Assembly (NCBI GenBank): GCA_030653385.1
Contig: JAURZM010000013.1
Span: forward strand, 62,001 to 126,000
Direction of reading: 5' to 3'
Length of the DNA stretch: 64,000 nucleotides
Source: Rubrivivax sp.
GTDB lineage: Bacteria; Pseudomonadota; Gammaproteobacteria; Burkholderiales; Burkholderiaceae_C
Shown piece by piece: positions 25,753-33,731 of the stretch; position 1 is the first letter of the stretch; the number at the start of each line of letters is the position of its first letter. The position numbers were made by a program, and so were the translations under genes. The notes beneath the pieces were generated by a model, which did no database searches, had not been told where the DNA came from, and was given only the letters and a program-made list of their open reading frames with translations.

Positions 25753-26868
25753 ATGAGTGCCTTGGCCCTGTCCCCGATGGCGTCGTTTCGGCGCCCTTCA
25801 CTGCCGTGGTCCAACGCAGCGGACGACGAAAAACGCTTTCAGCGCATCGCCCGCACCGTGCTGATGGTGGTGTTGGTGCTGGGCGTGGTGATGCCCTACG
25901 TGCCGCTGCCCGAGCGAGTGCGCATCGAAGCGCAACCGTTGCCCGCGCCGATGGCCCGCTTGCTGCTGGAAAGGCCGGTCACGCCGCCGGCCCCACCGCC
26001 CAAGCCGCAGGTGGTGGATGACGACAAGCCTGCCGTCGCCAAGCCCGAAAAGGCACCCGACAAACCCGACCCGATCAAGTCCAGCAAACCGAAGGAAGCA
26101 CCGGTGCCCGAGGCCCGCAATCCGGTGGCCAACAAGCCGCCCGGTGAAGTGGCCATCGACAACGCACGCCGCAAGGCCAGCGGGGTGGGCCTGCTGGCGA
26201 TGAAGGACCAGCTGTCCGAGATGGTGGCCGCGCCGGCTGCAGTGCAGCTGAAGCAGGACATCAAACCCGGCCTGGGTGTCGGCACGGGCACCGGCGTGGG
26301 TGTGGGTGCGGGCCAGGAGGCCGGCATTCCCGTGCGCGCCATGATCACCAGCAACGCCACCCAAGGCAGCGGTGGCATCAACACCGCGGCCTACAGCAAG
26401 GACACCGGTGGTGGTGGCCTGGCCGGCCGTGGCACGACGCTGGTCGAGGGTGTGGCTGGCGGCGGTGGTGGTGGCGGCCTGGGCGGCGGCGGTGGCCGTG
26501 CCGGCGGTGGCAGTGGCGACGGCAGCGGTGTCGGTGGTGGCAAAGGCGGCACGCTGCAACGCAGCGGCAGCGGCAAGAGCAGCCGCAGCATCGAAGACAT
26601 CAAGCTGGTCTTCGAACGCAACAAGGGCGCCATCTACGCCATCTACAACCGGGCCTTGCGTGAAGACCCTGCGCTGCAGGGCAAGGTGGTGCTGGAACTG
26701 AAGATCGCGCCCAGCGGCGAGGTCACCGGCCTGCGCATCGTCAGCAGCGAGCTGAAGGCTGAAGAGCTGGAGAAGCGACTCTTGGCGCGCATCCGCAGCT
26801 TCGACTTCGGTGCCAAGGACGTCGAGGTGATGGTCGTCACCTGGCCGGTGGACTTCCTGCCTTCATAG
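25753..26868 (+). CDS. TonB-like protein with AgmX/PglI-type C-terminal domain
   Basis: A 371-residue inner-membrane protein. It has a cytoplasmic N-terminus, one transmembrane helix (RTVLMVVLVLGVVMPYVPL, about residues 33-52), a Pro/Lys-rich spacer, a Gly-rich flexible stretch (about residues 175-280) and a C-terminal domain (SIEDIKLVFERNKGAIYAIY ... GKVVLELKIAPSGEVTGLRI) typical of AgmX/PglI C-termini. Those proteins work with TolQ/TolR partners in gliding or envelope machines. It is the last gene of the cluster, two bases behind tolR, and its end overlaps the convergent zinc-permease gene by six bases. Confidence 0.85.
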   Translation: MSALALSPMASFRRPSLPWSNAADDEKRFQRIARTVLMVVLVLGVVMPYVPLPERVRIEAQPLPAPMARLLLERPVTPPAPPPKPQVVDDDKPAVAKPEKAPDKPDPIKSSKPKEAPVPEARNPVANKPPGEVAIDNARRKASGVGLLAMKDQLSEMVAAPAAVQLKQDIKPGLGVGTGTGVGVGAGQEAGIPVRAMITSNATQGSGGINTAAYSKDTGGGGLAGRGTTLVEGVAGGGGGGGLGGGGGRAGGGSGDGSGVGGGKGGTLQRSGSGKSSRSIEDIKLVFERNKGAIYAIYNRALREDPALQGKVVLELKIAPSGEVTGLRIVSSELKAEELEKRLLARIRSFDFGAKDVEVMVVTWPVDFLPS

Positions 26869-27603
26869 GCCGGCTGGGCCAGGCTGCGGCCGGCGTCGCA
26901 AGATGCTGGCCGCGCCCATCACCGACAGGGCCAGGGCGACACACGCGCCGCTGGGGGCGTCCAGCCACCACGACACACCCAGGCCCACGCCACAGGCCAG
27001 CACCCCGGCTGTCCAGGCGGCAACGCGATGGCTTCCGCTCCTCTGCCAGAGCGCCGGTGCGATGAGGGCAGCAAAGACGACGAACAAGCCCAGCGTAGGC
27101 ACCGCCAGGCTCGCGACCAGCGCAAAGACCGGGTAGAAGACGGCGTCGCGCGTCAGCCGCCGGCCGACCAGGGCGACAGCCAAGGCGCAGCCCGCCAGCA
27201 CGGCCACTTGCGGCCAGCCAGCCCACAGCACATCAGCCGCCAGCAGTTCACCCAGCCGTTCGCGGCCGTGCGGGTCGAGCCTGGCGCCCAGCAGCGCGGC
27301 GCTGGCGCCCATCACGTACAAAAGGCCGATCCGTGCTTCGCGTTCGGCGGGCCATTTTTTCGACAGCCAGGCCACGGCCGCCGCACAGGCCAGGGCGCCG
27401 GCTGCGGCGAGTGTTTGTGTGCTGATCCAGCCTGGGTGGTCCATCAAGGCACCGGCCCACAGCGCGGCGGCGGCTGCGGCCTGGGCCACCGCCAGGTCGA
27501 TGAACACCACCCCACGCGCCAGCACCTGGTGGCCCAGCGGCGCCAGCGCCAGCACGCCGCAAATCAGCGCCGCCACCGGTGCCAGGAACCAGGCTTCGGT
27601 CAT
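26863..27603 (-). CDS. Metal ABC transporter permease (ABC-3 family, divergent)
   Basis: A 246-residue integral membrane protein with seven or eight hydrophobic helices, similar to ZnuB/MntB-type permeases (for example APLGHQVLARGVVFIDLAVAQAAA near the N-terminus and VPTLGLFVVFAALIAPALW). It starts 13 bases after the binding-protein gene. This operon has no ATPase of its own; the only ATPase nearby is that of the divergent operon at 30583. The start at 27603 was chosen because it opens directly on the first helix; a longer frame reads into the upstream gene. Confidence 0.78.
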   Translation of the reverse strand: MTEAWFLAPVAALICGVLALAPLGHQVLARGVVFIDLAVAQAAAAAALWAGALMDHPGWISTQTLAAAGALACAAAVAWLSKKWPAEREARIGLLYVMGASAALLGARLDPHGRERLGELLAADVLWAGWPQVAVLAGCALAVALVGRRLTRDAVFYPVFALVASLAVPTLGLFVVFAALIAPALWQRSGSHRVAAWTAGVLACGVGLGVSWWLDAPSGACVALALSVMGAASILRRRPQPGPAGL

Positions 27604-27616
27604 CGGGTGTCGCGCA

Positions 27617-28513
27617 TCAGCGCGGTCTTGTTTGCAGCAGGCTGGCCAGCAGGCCGTCGACCCAGCGCAGCAGCGCTTCGCCGTCGGCGTCTTCGGCCAC
27701 CGTGGCCGGCAACACCAGCAGCGGCACCTGGCCACCCAGCTGGCCACTGAGCCAGCGGCCGGGTCGTGGGTCCTGGTAACTGGCCACCACCACCGCCATC
27801 GGCGGCTGGCCCTTCAGCGGGTTCAGCAGCCCTTGCAAGTGACCCGGTGTGGGCGCCATGCCGGGCTTGGGTTCCAGGTCGGCCACCGGCTTGATGCCCA
27901 ACCAGTGCCACAGGTAGCCGAAGGTGCTGTGCTGCGCCGCCACCGTGCGCCCGCGCAGCGGCGCAGCGCGGCGCTCCCAGTCGGCGATGCGCGCTGTCAG
28001 CTGTTTCTCGAAGGCGACGCGGCGTGTTTCGATGAGCGTCTTCTGCGCCGGCAGGTCTTGCTGCAGGCGCTCGGCCAGCATCTGCACCACCACCAGCCAG
28101 TTGCGCGGGTCGGCGTGCAGGTGCGGGTTGCCTTCGGCGTGAACGTCGCCTGACCAGGGTGTGCCGATGGCCCCGGCCCGCGGGTCGAGCAGCACCACGT
28201 GGTCGGAGGCGAAAAACACGTCCTGTTCACGGGCCTTGCCGGCGCGCTGCTGCAGCACCGGCAGCCAGCCGGCTTCCAGCGATGCACCGGTGCAGACCGC
28301 CAGGTCGGCGCTGCGCAGCTGCGCAATCAGCGCCGGCCGGGCTTCGATGTGGTGCGGGTCCTGCCCTGCATGCGTGGCCACGTGCACACGCGCCTGGGGC
28401 AGCAGCACTCGGGTCAGGGCTGCCCACTCGGGTTCACAGGCAAACACAGTGAAGGCCGCGGCGGGTGCCGACAGCAGCGTGGCGAGCAGCCCCGCCAGCA
28501 GCCTAGAACGCAT
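27617..28513 (-). CDS. Metal ABC transporter substrate-binding protein (ZnuA-like)
   Basis: A 298-residue periplasmic binding protein of the cluster A-I (ZnuA/TroA) family. Signal peptide ends near APAAAF. Likely metal ligands are His in QDPHHIEARP, in GNPHLHADP and in AAQHSTFGYLWHW, and a distal acidic site near SYQDP. No long His-rich loop is present, unlike the second binding protein at 32223. The start at 28513 overlaps the stop of the outer-membrane gene upstream. It should feed the permease behind it. Confidence 0.82.
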   Translation of the reverse strand: MRSRLLAGLLATLLSAPAAAFTVFACEPEWAALTRVLLPQARVHVATHAGQDPHHIEARPALIAQLRSADLAVCTGASLEAGWLPVLQQRAGKAREQDVFFASDHVVLLDPRAGAIGTPWSGDVHAEGNPHLHADPRNWLVVVQMLAERLQQDLPAQKTLIETRRVAFEKQLTARIADWERRAAPLRGRTVAAQHSTFGYLWHWLGIKPVADLEPKPGMAPTPGHLQGLLNPLKGQPPMAVVVASYQDPRPGRWLSGQLGGQVPLLVLPATVAEDADGEALLRWVDGLLASLLQTRPR

Positions 28514-29663
28514 GGGCACCGTGGGCACCGAAAGCCAGCACGTACTGCAGCTGCACCGTGCGCCGCGACGGGTTTTCGAACTCCACCGCGTCGCGCTGTT
28601 GCGTGAACTGCAGCCGCAGCGACTGCAGGTGCGTGGGTTTCCAGGCCAGCATCAGCGCGTGTTCGCGCAGCAGGCCGCTGTGGAAATGGTCGCCATGCGG
28701 CACACGCACACGCAGCCAGTCAGCGCGTGCGCCGACTTCCCAGTTGGGGTTGAAGCGCCAGACCACCGACAGGGCCTTGGCTTCCTGCTTGTCGCGGCGG
28801 CTGGCAAAACGGTTCAGGCCGGTGATGCGGGCGGCCTCGATGTTCACACGCAGTTGCTGGCCGCGGTTGTTGCCCTCGGGCGCCCACTTCCAGGTCGCGT
28901 CCACCATCCAGGTCTTGCGGCCGCTGAACTGGGCACCGTGGTGGTGATCGTGAGCGCCATCGTGTCCGTGTTCTTCCTCGCCACCTTCTTCTTCGTGATC
29001 GTGCTCGTCTTCCAAGGCGGCTTCGCGACGGTTGTGGATGTGCGAGAAGCCCAGCTGCCAGCTGTGTGACCGGTTCAGGTCGGCACCCAGCTTCAGCACC
29101 GCGGTTGTCACGCCGGGCGTGCGGGCATCGTTGGCGATTTCTTCCACCAGGCGTTTGCCGCGGAAGGCCTCCACGCCCACCATCAGGTAGAAGGGTGTGG
29201 GCGCGGTCCAGTTCAGGCGCAGGCCGTCGTCGTTCCAATGGCCGCCGAAAAAGGCGCGGTACAGCAAAGGCCGTTCGATGAAGTCGTCGGTGTGGGAGTG
29301 CTGCTGGTTCAGGTAGCCGATCTGCGACGGAAAGCGGCCGCCACGCAGCTGCAGCCCCAGCGGCAGCGACGTGGTTTCGAGCCAGGCTTCTTCGATGCCA
29401 CGTTCGAGTTCACCTTCGTGGGTTTCGAAGGTGGCCGTCAGCTGCGCACGCACGTGCGGCCCCAGCGGCCCGCTGGCGGTGAGGTCGCTGTGGCCCAGCT
29501 GCAGACCCTTGTCGCGTGCGCCGATGGCCAGCGCGCGCGAGGTGGCGGTCACGTCGAAAACGGCGCCGAAGTCCCAGCCCCTGTTGGACTGCGCCTGGGC
29601 CAGGCTTGAAGCCAGGCTTGTTGCCAGCAGACTGGCAACGATCAGGGTGTGTTGCAGGCTCAT
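28503..29663 (-). CDS. His-rich outer-membrane protein of the zinc operon
   Basis: A 386-residue exported protein (signal peptide ending SLAQAQ) with porin-like strand patterns throughout, and a loop of about 28 residues rich in His, Asp and Glu at residues 220-250 (DEHDHEEEGGEEEHGHDG followed by AHDHHH). It ends in GAHGAHAF. Such loops catch Zn2+ in outer-membrane zinc importers, but a plug domain or TonB box is not seen, so it is a porin type and not a ZnuD-type receptor. It lies first in the operon, after the Zur-like operator at 29775. Confidence 0.78.
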   Translation of the reverse strand: MSLQHTLIVASLLATSLASSLAQAQSNRGWDFGAVFDVTATSRALAIGARDKGLQLGHSDLTASGPLGPHVRAQLTATFETHEGELERGIEEAWLETTSLPLGLQLRGGRFPSQIGYLNQQHSHTDDFIERPLLYRAFFGGHWNDDGLRLNWTAPTPFYLMVGVEAFRGKRLVEEIANDARTPGVTTAVLKLGADLNRSHSWQLGFSHIHNRREAALEDEHDHEEEGGEEEHGHDGAHDHHHGAQFSGRKTWMVDATWKWAPEGNNRGQQLRVNIEAARITGLNRFASRRDKQEAKALSVVWRFNPNWEVGARADWLRVRVPHGDHFHSGLLREHALMLAWKPTHLQSLRLQFTQQRDAVEFENPSRRTVQLQYVLAFGAHGAHAF

Positions 29664-29774
29664 CGTGTGATCCGGATCCGGGGATAGGGCGGGGTCGGTT
29701 TCATCGCTCGGCTTTCTGCGGTTTGGAGTGGGGCGCGGGGCTTGCCTGAGAGCCGTGGACAAGGTTCGGTATCA

Positions 29775-29793
29775 GTAATGATAGTGCACTATC
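29775..29793. promoter_or_regulatory. Zur-type operator between the zinc genes and zur
   Basis: GTAATGATAGTGCACTATC; inside it is the perfect 16-base palindrome TGATAGTGCACTATCA (29779-29794). It lies in the divergent region between the outer-membrane gene and the Fur-family gene. A second site at 30394 agrees at 14 of 19 positions. Confidence 0.65.
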
Positions 29794-29873
29794 AATAAAA
29801 GCGGGGTCTGCGCATCTGCCTGCCCGTGTGTCGGCGCAAGCCGGGGCATCCGCAGTTCCGCTACCCTTGCCGC

Positions 29874-30323
29874 ATGGAACGCAACACCCGCCAGCGCAGT
29901 GCCATCCGCGATGCCATCGCCCAAGCCGACCGACCCTTGCTGCCGCAAGAGGTGCTGGACGCTGCCCAGCAGGAAGTCCCGGGCCTGGGCATGGCCACCG
30001 TCTACCGCAACCTGAAGGTGCTGGTCGAAGAAGGTGAACTGCAGGCCGTCAACCTGCCTGGCGAAAACCCGCGCTTCGAACTGGTGGGCCACCAGCACCA
30101 CCACCACTTCCAGTGCCGCCAATGCGAACGGGTGTTCGACGTGCATGCCTGCCCGGGCGACCTGTCGCGCCTGGCGCCCCAGGGCTTCACGGTCGACGAC
30201 CACGACCTCACGCTGTACGGCCGGTGCAAGGACTGTGCGGCACCGAAGTCCGCGCCGAGCAAAGTTGCAAGGGCTGCCAAGGTTGCCAGGCCCCTGGCAC
30301 ACACACACCGGCACCGGGGCTGA
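29874..30323 (+). CDS. zur: Fur-family regulator, probably Zur
   Basis: A 149-residue Fur-family repressor. The winged helix covers residues 1-75 (helix MATVYRNLKVL). Metal sites are visible: HQHHHHFQCRQC for the Fur-type regulatory and structural sites, and CKDC near residue 121. It lacks an obvious N-terminal extension. The C-terminus has a basic Lys/Arg/His tail. Zn responsiveness is inferred from the surrounding genes. The ATG at 29874 is the first that fits the family; upstream codons would add a non-homologous tail. Autoregulation is likely through the operators at 29775 and 30394. Confidence 0.85.
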   Translation: MERNTRQRSAIRDAIAQADRPLLPQEVLDAAQQEVPGLGMATVYRNLKVLVEEGELQAVNLPGENPRFELVGHQHHHHFQCRQCERVFDVHACPGDLSRLAPQGFTVDDHDLTLYGRCKDCAAPKSAPSKVARAAKVARPLAHTHRHRG

Positions 30324-30393
30324 ACGCGGGCCCGCCGGCAGGGCCCTTCAGCAGCGGGGGATCCCTGTCCCCCACCGCCCCAAAAATCATCCG

Positions 30394-30412
30394 GTAATGA
30401 GTCTGCATTATT
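30394..30412 (+). promoter_or_regulatory. Second Zur-type operator, upstream of the ABC operon
   Basis: GTAATGAGTCTGCATTATT matches the site at 29775 in GTAATGA, TGCA and TAT, and is an imperfect palindrome. It sits 31 bases before the small membrane gene that opens the ABC operon, where a repressor would block transcription. Confidence 0.6.
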
Positions 30413-30442
30413 ATTAGAGCTCACCCGGAGCTTCTGATCACC

Positions 30443-30586
30443 ATGCAGGGAACACCTCACCGCGCCACGCGCCGACCCCTGCCTGGCCCGCCCGGGCTGC
30501 TGAGCGCCGGCGTCGGGCTTCGCCTGGGGTTGGCTTCTTTGGTGGTGTTGGCCCTGTGGCTGGCGGTGGCCTGGGCGCTGGCATGA
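30443..30586 (+). CDS. 47-residue membrane protein opening the zinc ABC operon
   Basis: Small frame, ATG at 30443, CGGAG 13 bases upstream, stop overlapping the ATPase start (ATGA). A basic, Pro-rich N-terminus (MQGTPHRATRRPLPG) is followed by one hydrophobic helix ending LALWLAVAWALA. No family is recognised. Translational coupling to the ATPase and the operator upstream suggest it is real. It may simply be a leader that sets translation of the ATPase. Confidence 0.55.
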   Translation: MQGTPHRATRRPLPGPPGLLSAGVGLRLGLASLVVLALWLAVAWALA

Positions 30587-31320
30587 CAGGGCCGGCCATC
30601 ACCCTGAGCGACCTGACGGTGGCCTACCGCGGCCACCCCGCGGTGCATCACCTGAGCGGCGAATTTGCGCCGGGTGCCCTGCACGCCGTGGTGGGCCCCA
30701 ACGGCGCCGGCAAGAGCACGCTGCTGGGTGCGCTGGCCGGCACCATCCGTGGCTACCAGGGCCGCATCGAGCGTGATGCGTCGCAGCGGGTGGCCTACCT
30801 GCCGCAGGCTTCTGAGCTGGACCGCAGTTTCCCGGTGCGGGTGCACGAACTGGTGGCCATGGGTCTGTGGCACCGCATCGGCAGCTTCGGCGCGGTGCGC
30901 GCGACTGACCGTCAACGTGTGCAGGACGCATTGCAGGCCGTGGGCCTGAGTGGTTTCGACCAGCGCCTGCTGGGTGAACTGTCGGCCGGTCAGGCGCAGC
31001 GGGTGCTGTTTGCGCGCGTCTTGCTGCAGGACGCCGCCATCATCCTGCTCGACGAACCCTTCAACGCCATCGACAGCCGCACCACGGCCGACCTGCTGGC
31101 CTTGCTGGCGCGCTGGAAACACGAATCGCGCACCGTGATCGCGGTGCTGCACGACATCGAGCAGGTGCGCGCTCATTTCGACCAGGTGCTGCTGCTGGCG
31201 CGGGAACGGGTGGCCTGGGGCCCCACGGCACAGGTGCTGCAAGCCCAGCACCTGTTCAAGGCGCGCCAGATGGCCGAAGCCTGGGACGAACAGGCGGCCC
31301 TCTGCCGCGCCGTCGCATGA
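30583..31320 (+). CDS. znuC: Zinc ABC transporter ATP-binding protein (ZnuC/AztA-like)
   Basis: A 245-residue ABC ATPase. Walker A is GPNGAGKST, the Q loop is AYLPQASELD, the signature is LSAGQAQRV (LSGGQ with G to A) and Walker B is ILLDEPFNAID, followed by the H-loop His in VLHDIEQV. It is grouped with metal importers by its neighbours: permease, binding protein, zur. It is the only ATPase in the island and may serve both permeases. Confidence 0.88.
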   Translation: MTGPAITLSDLTVAYRGHPAVHHLSGEFAPGALHAVVGPNGAGKSTLLGALAGTIRGYQGRIERDASQRVAYLPQASELDRSFPVRVHELVAMGLWHRIGSFGAVRATDRQRVQDALQAVGLSGFDQRLLGELSAGQAQRVLFARVLLQDAAIILLDEPFNAIDSRTTADLLALLARWKHESRTVIAVLHDIEQVRAHFDQVLLLARERVAWGPTAQVLQAQHLFKARQMAEAWDEQAALCRAVA

Positions 31321-31330
31321 AAGGCGCCGC

Positions 31331-32212
31331 ATGCTGAGCAGCCTGTGGGCCGACCTGGCCGGCCCCTTCGCCGAGTTTGCCTTCATGCGCCGCGCGCTGG
31401 TGGCCACGCTGGCGCTGTCGCTGGGGGCTGCGCCCATCGGCTGCATCCTGGTGCTGCGCCGCATGAGCCTGGTGGGCGACGCGATGGCCCACGCCGTGCT
31501 GCCCGGCGCGGCGGCAGCCTTCCTGCTCGCTGGTCTTTCACTGCCGGCCATGAGCCTGGGCGGTTTTGTCGCCGCGCTGCTGGTGGCGCTGGCGGCGGGT
31601 TTCGTGACCCGTGCCACGCCGCAGCGCGAAGACGCCAGCTTTGCCGCCTTCTACCTGATAGCGCTGGCACTCGGTGTGCTGCTGGTGTCCTTGCGTGGCA
31701 GCCAGATCGACCTGATGCACATGCTCTTTGGCAGCGTGCTGGCCGTGGATGACGCGGCGCTGCTGCAGATGGCCGTGGTGGCCAGCGTGACGCTGTTTGC
31801 GCTGGCGCTGATGATCCGGCCGCTGGTGCTGGAAAGCTTCGACCCCGGATTCCTGCGCAGCGTGGGTGGGCCCGGCGGCGCCGCGCACATGCTCTTGCTG
31901 GTGCTGCTGGTGGCCAACCTGGTCAGCGCCTTCCAGGCTCTGGGCACGATGATGGCCGTGGGCCTGATGATGCTGCCCGCCGCTGCAGCCCGTTTCTGGG
32001 TTGCCGACCTGCTGAAGATGGCCGCCGTGGCGGCCGCCATCGCGGCGGTCTCGGGTGTCGCCGGCCTGCTGCTGAGTTTCCATGCCGAACTGCCCTCCGG
32101 GCCCTGCATCGTGTTGGGCTGCGGCTCGGCCTACGTGTTGTCGGTGCTGTTCGGCCGACGCGACGGCATCGCCTGGCGCCGTTGGCGCGACCGTCATCAC
32201 CTGGTGGCCTGA
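31331..32212 (+). CDS. znuB: Zinc ABC transporter permease (ZnuB-like)
   Basis: A 293-residue ABC-3 family permease with about eight helices. Family features include GCILVLRRMSLVGDAMAHAV near the N-terminus and FQALGTMMAVGLMMLPAAAA in the second half. It starts 10 bases after the ATPase gene with AAGG in front. It carries Zn2+ (possibly Mn2+) across the inner membrane with the ATPase and the binding protein that follows. Confidence 0.9.
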   Translation: MLSSLWADLAGPFAEFAFMRRALVATLALSLGAAPIGCILVLRRMSLVGDAMAHAVLPGAAAAFLLAGLSLPAMSLGGFVAALLVALAAGFVTRATPQREDASFAAFYLIALALGVLLVSLRGSQIDLMHMLFGSVLAVDDAALLQMAVVASVTLFALALMIRPLVLESFDPGFLRSVGGPGGAAHMLLLVLLVANLVSAFQALGTMMAVGLMMLPAAAARFWVADLLKMAAVAAAIAAVSGVAGLLLSFHAELPSGPCIVLGCGSAYVLSVLFGRRDGIAWRRWRDRHHLVA

Positions 32213-32222
32213 AGGGACCCTC

Positions 32223-33170
32223 ATGACACACCCTCTCACCGGCTGGCCGCGACGTGCCCTGCTGCTGGCGCTGGCCGGCAAGGTCTGCACGCCGCTCTGG
32301 GCCCAGACCACCACGGCGGGCGCTGCGCCCGCAGCCGGTGTCGTCGCCAGCTTCTCTATCCTGGCCGACATGGCGCGCGAACTGGCGCCTGCCGGCACCG
32401 AGGTGCTGGCCCTGGTGGGCCCCGACTCCGACGCCCATGTCTTCGAACCCCGTCCGGCCGACGCCCGGCGTTTGGCCCAGGCCGATCTGGTGCTGGTGAA
32501 TGGCCTGGGTTTCGAAGGCTGGCTCGACCGGCTCGTCAAGGTGTCGGGCTTCAAGGGCCGCCTGGTGGTGGCCAGCCAGGGGGTGGTGGCCCGCGTCGCG
32601 TCGCCCGCGCACCACGGTCATGGCCACCGGCACGCGCACGGGGCCGTCGACCCTCACGCCTGGCAGGACCTGGCCCATGCACACCGGTACATCGGCAACC
32701 TGAGTGCTGCCTTCGCGCAGCGTTGGCCTACGAAAGTTGCCGAGATCAACTCGCGCCGGCACGACTACCTGGCGCGTGTCGATGCGCTCGACCGCCGCGT
32801 GCGCGACTGGCTGGGTGCCATTCCACGCGCCCAACGGAGGGTCATCACCTCGCACGATGCCTTCGGCTACTTCGGTGCTGCCTACGGCATCGACTTCCTG
32901 GCTCCACAAGGCTGGGCCACGAACAGCGAAGCCTCGGCTGCGGCGGTGGGCAAGCTGATCCGCCAGATCCGCCAGCAGAATGTGAAAGCCCTCTTTGTCG
33001 AAAACATCAGCGACCCTCGGCTGCTGCAGCGCATTGCACAAGAGGGCGGCGCCAGGATCGGCGGCACCTTGTATTCCGACGCACTGTCCAACGCCAGCGG
33101 GCCGGCCGCCACCTACCTGAAAATGGTGGAGCACAACGCCCGCACCCTGAGTGAAGCCCTCAGCGGCTGA
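32223..33170 (+). CDS. znuA: Zinc ABC transporter substrate-binding protein with His-rich loop
   Basis: A 315-residue periplasmic cluster A-I binding protein. Signal peptide ends PLWAQ. It has a His loop (HHGHGHRHAHG) just before DPHAWQD, as in ZnuA proteins, and further ligand regions at SHDAFGYFGAAYG and EASAAAVGKLIRQI. Loops of this kind sense or store zinc. AAGGG lies six bases before the ATG. It is the second binding protein in the island and is only distantly similar to the one at 27617. Confidence 0.9.
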   Translation: MTHPLTGWPRRALLLALAGKVCTPLWAQTTTAGAAPAAGVVASFSILADMARELAPAGTEVLALVGPDSDAHVFEPRPADARRLAQADLVLVNGLGFEGWLDRLVKVSGFKGRLVVASQGVVARVASPAHHGHGHRHAHGAVDPHAWQDLAHAHRYIGNLSAAFAQRWPTKVAEINSRRHDYLARVDALDRRVRDWLGAIPRAQRRVITSHDAFGYFGAAYGIDFLAPQGWATNSEASAAAVGKLIRQIRQQNVKALFVENISDPRLLQRIAQEGGARIGGTLYSDALSNASGPAATYLKMVEHNARTLSEALSG

Positions 33171-33200
33171 GTCCGACAACCCTGACTGGAGGCACCTTCG

Positions 33201-33731
33201 ATGCACACAAGCGCCACCTGGCTGATGTCCCTGATGCTGAGCCTGTCGACCCAGGTCGCCGCCCAGCACAAACACTCACACGCACATGAACACGGTGTCG
33301 TTCGGCTTGACGTGGCGGTGCAGGGCGAAAGCCTGACCGTGAACCTGGACGCGCCGCTGGACAGTCTGGTGGGCTTCGAGCGTGCGCCGCGCAACGACAA
33401 GGAACGCCAGGCCGCCGACGAGGTGCTGGCGCGTCTGAAAAGTGGCGCCGGGTTGTTCAATGGCGACGCCTCGGCGCAGTGCACGCTGAGCAAGGCCGAG
33501 GTGAAGGCGCCTGTGCTCGAAGCCGGTGCCACCGCCAAGGGCGGCCATGCTGACCTGGAGGCCAGCTACGAATTCCGCTGCACGCTGCCGGCGCAACTGC
33601 GCACGCTGGACCTGGGCCTGTTCGAGGCCTTCAAACGCATCCAGCGCATCGACGTGCAGGTGGCGGGGGCCCGGGGCCAGGTCAAGGTCACGCTGCGGCG
33701 GCCTGCACGCAGCGTGCGGCTGGTGCGTTAA
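33201..33731 (+). CDS. DUF2796/ZrgA-family periplasmic zinc protein
   Basis: A 176-residue exported protein with a signal peptide followed by a His-rich start (QHKHSHAHEHG). The body (VRLDVAVQGESLTVNLDAP, ARRPARSV at the end) fits DUF2796, the family of ZrgA, a periplasmic zinc-uptake helper in Vibrio. GGAGG lies eight bases before the ATG. It closes the zinc operon; its last four bases overlap the convergent YhhN gene. Confidence 0.85.
   Translation: MHTSATWLMSLMLSLSTQVAAQHKHSHAHEHGVVRLDVAVQGESLTVNLDAPLDSLVGFERAPRNDKERQAADEVLARLKSGAGLFNGDASAQCTLSKAEVKAPVLEAGATAKGGHADLEASYEFRCTLPAQLRTLDLGLFEAFKRIQRIDVQVAGARGQVKVTLRRPARSVRLVR

Noticed and set aside
10652..26868. Anammox-type hydrazine metabolism from the HzsA-like gene
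   Set aside because: No HzsB, HzsC or hydrazine dehydrogenase genes; the cluster content points to an envelope redox role instead.
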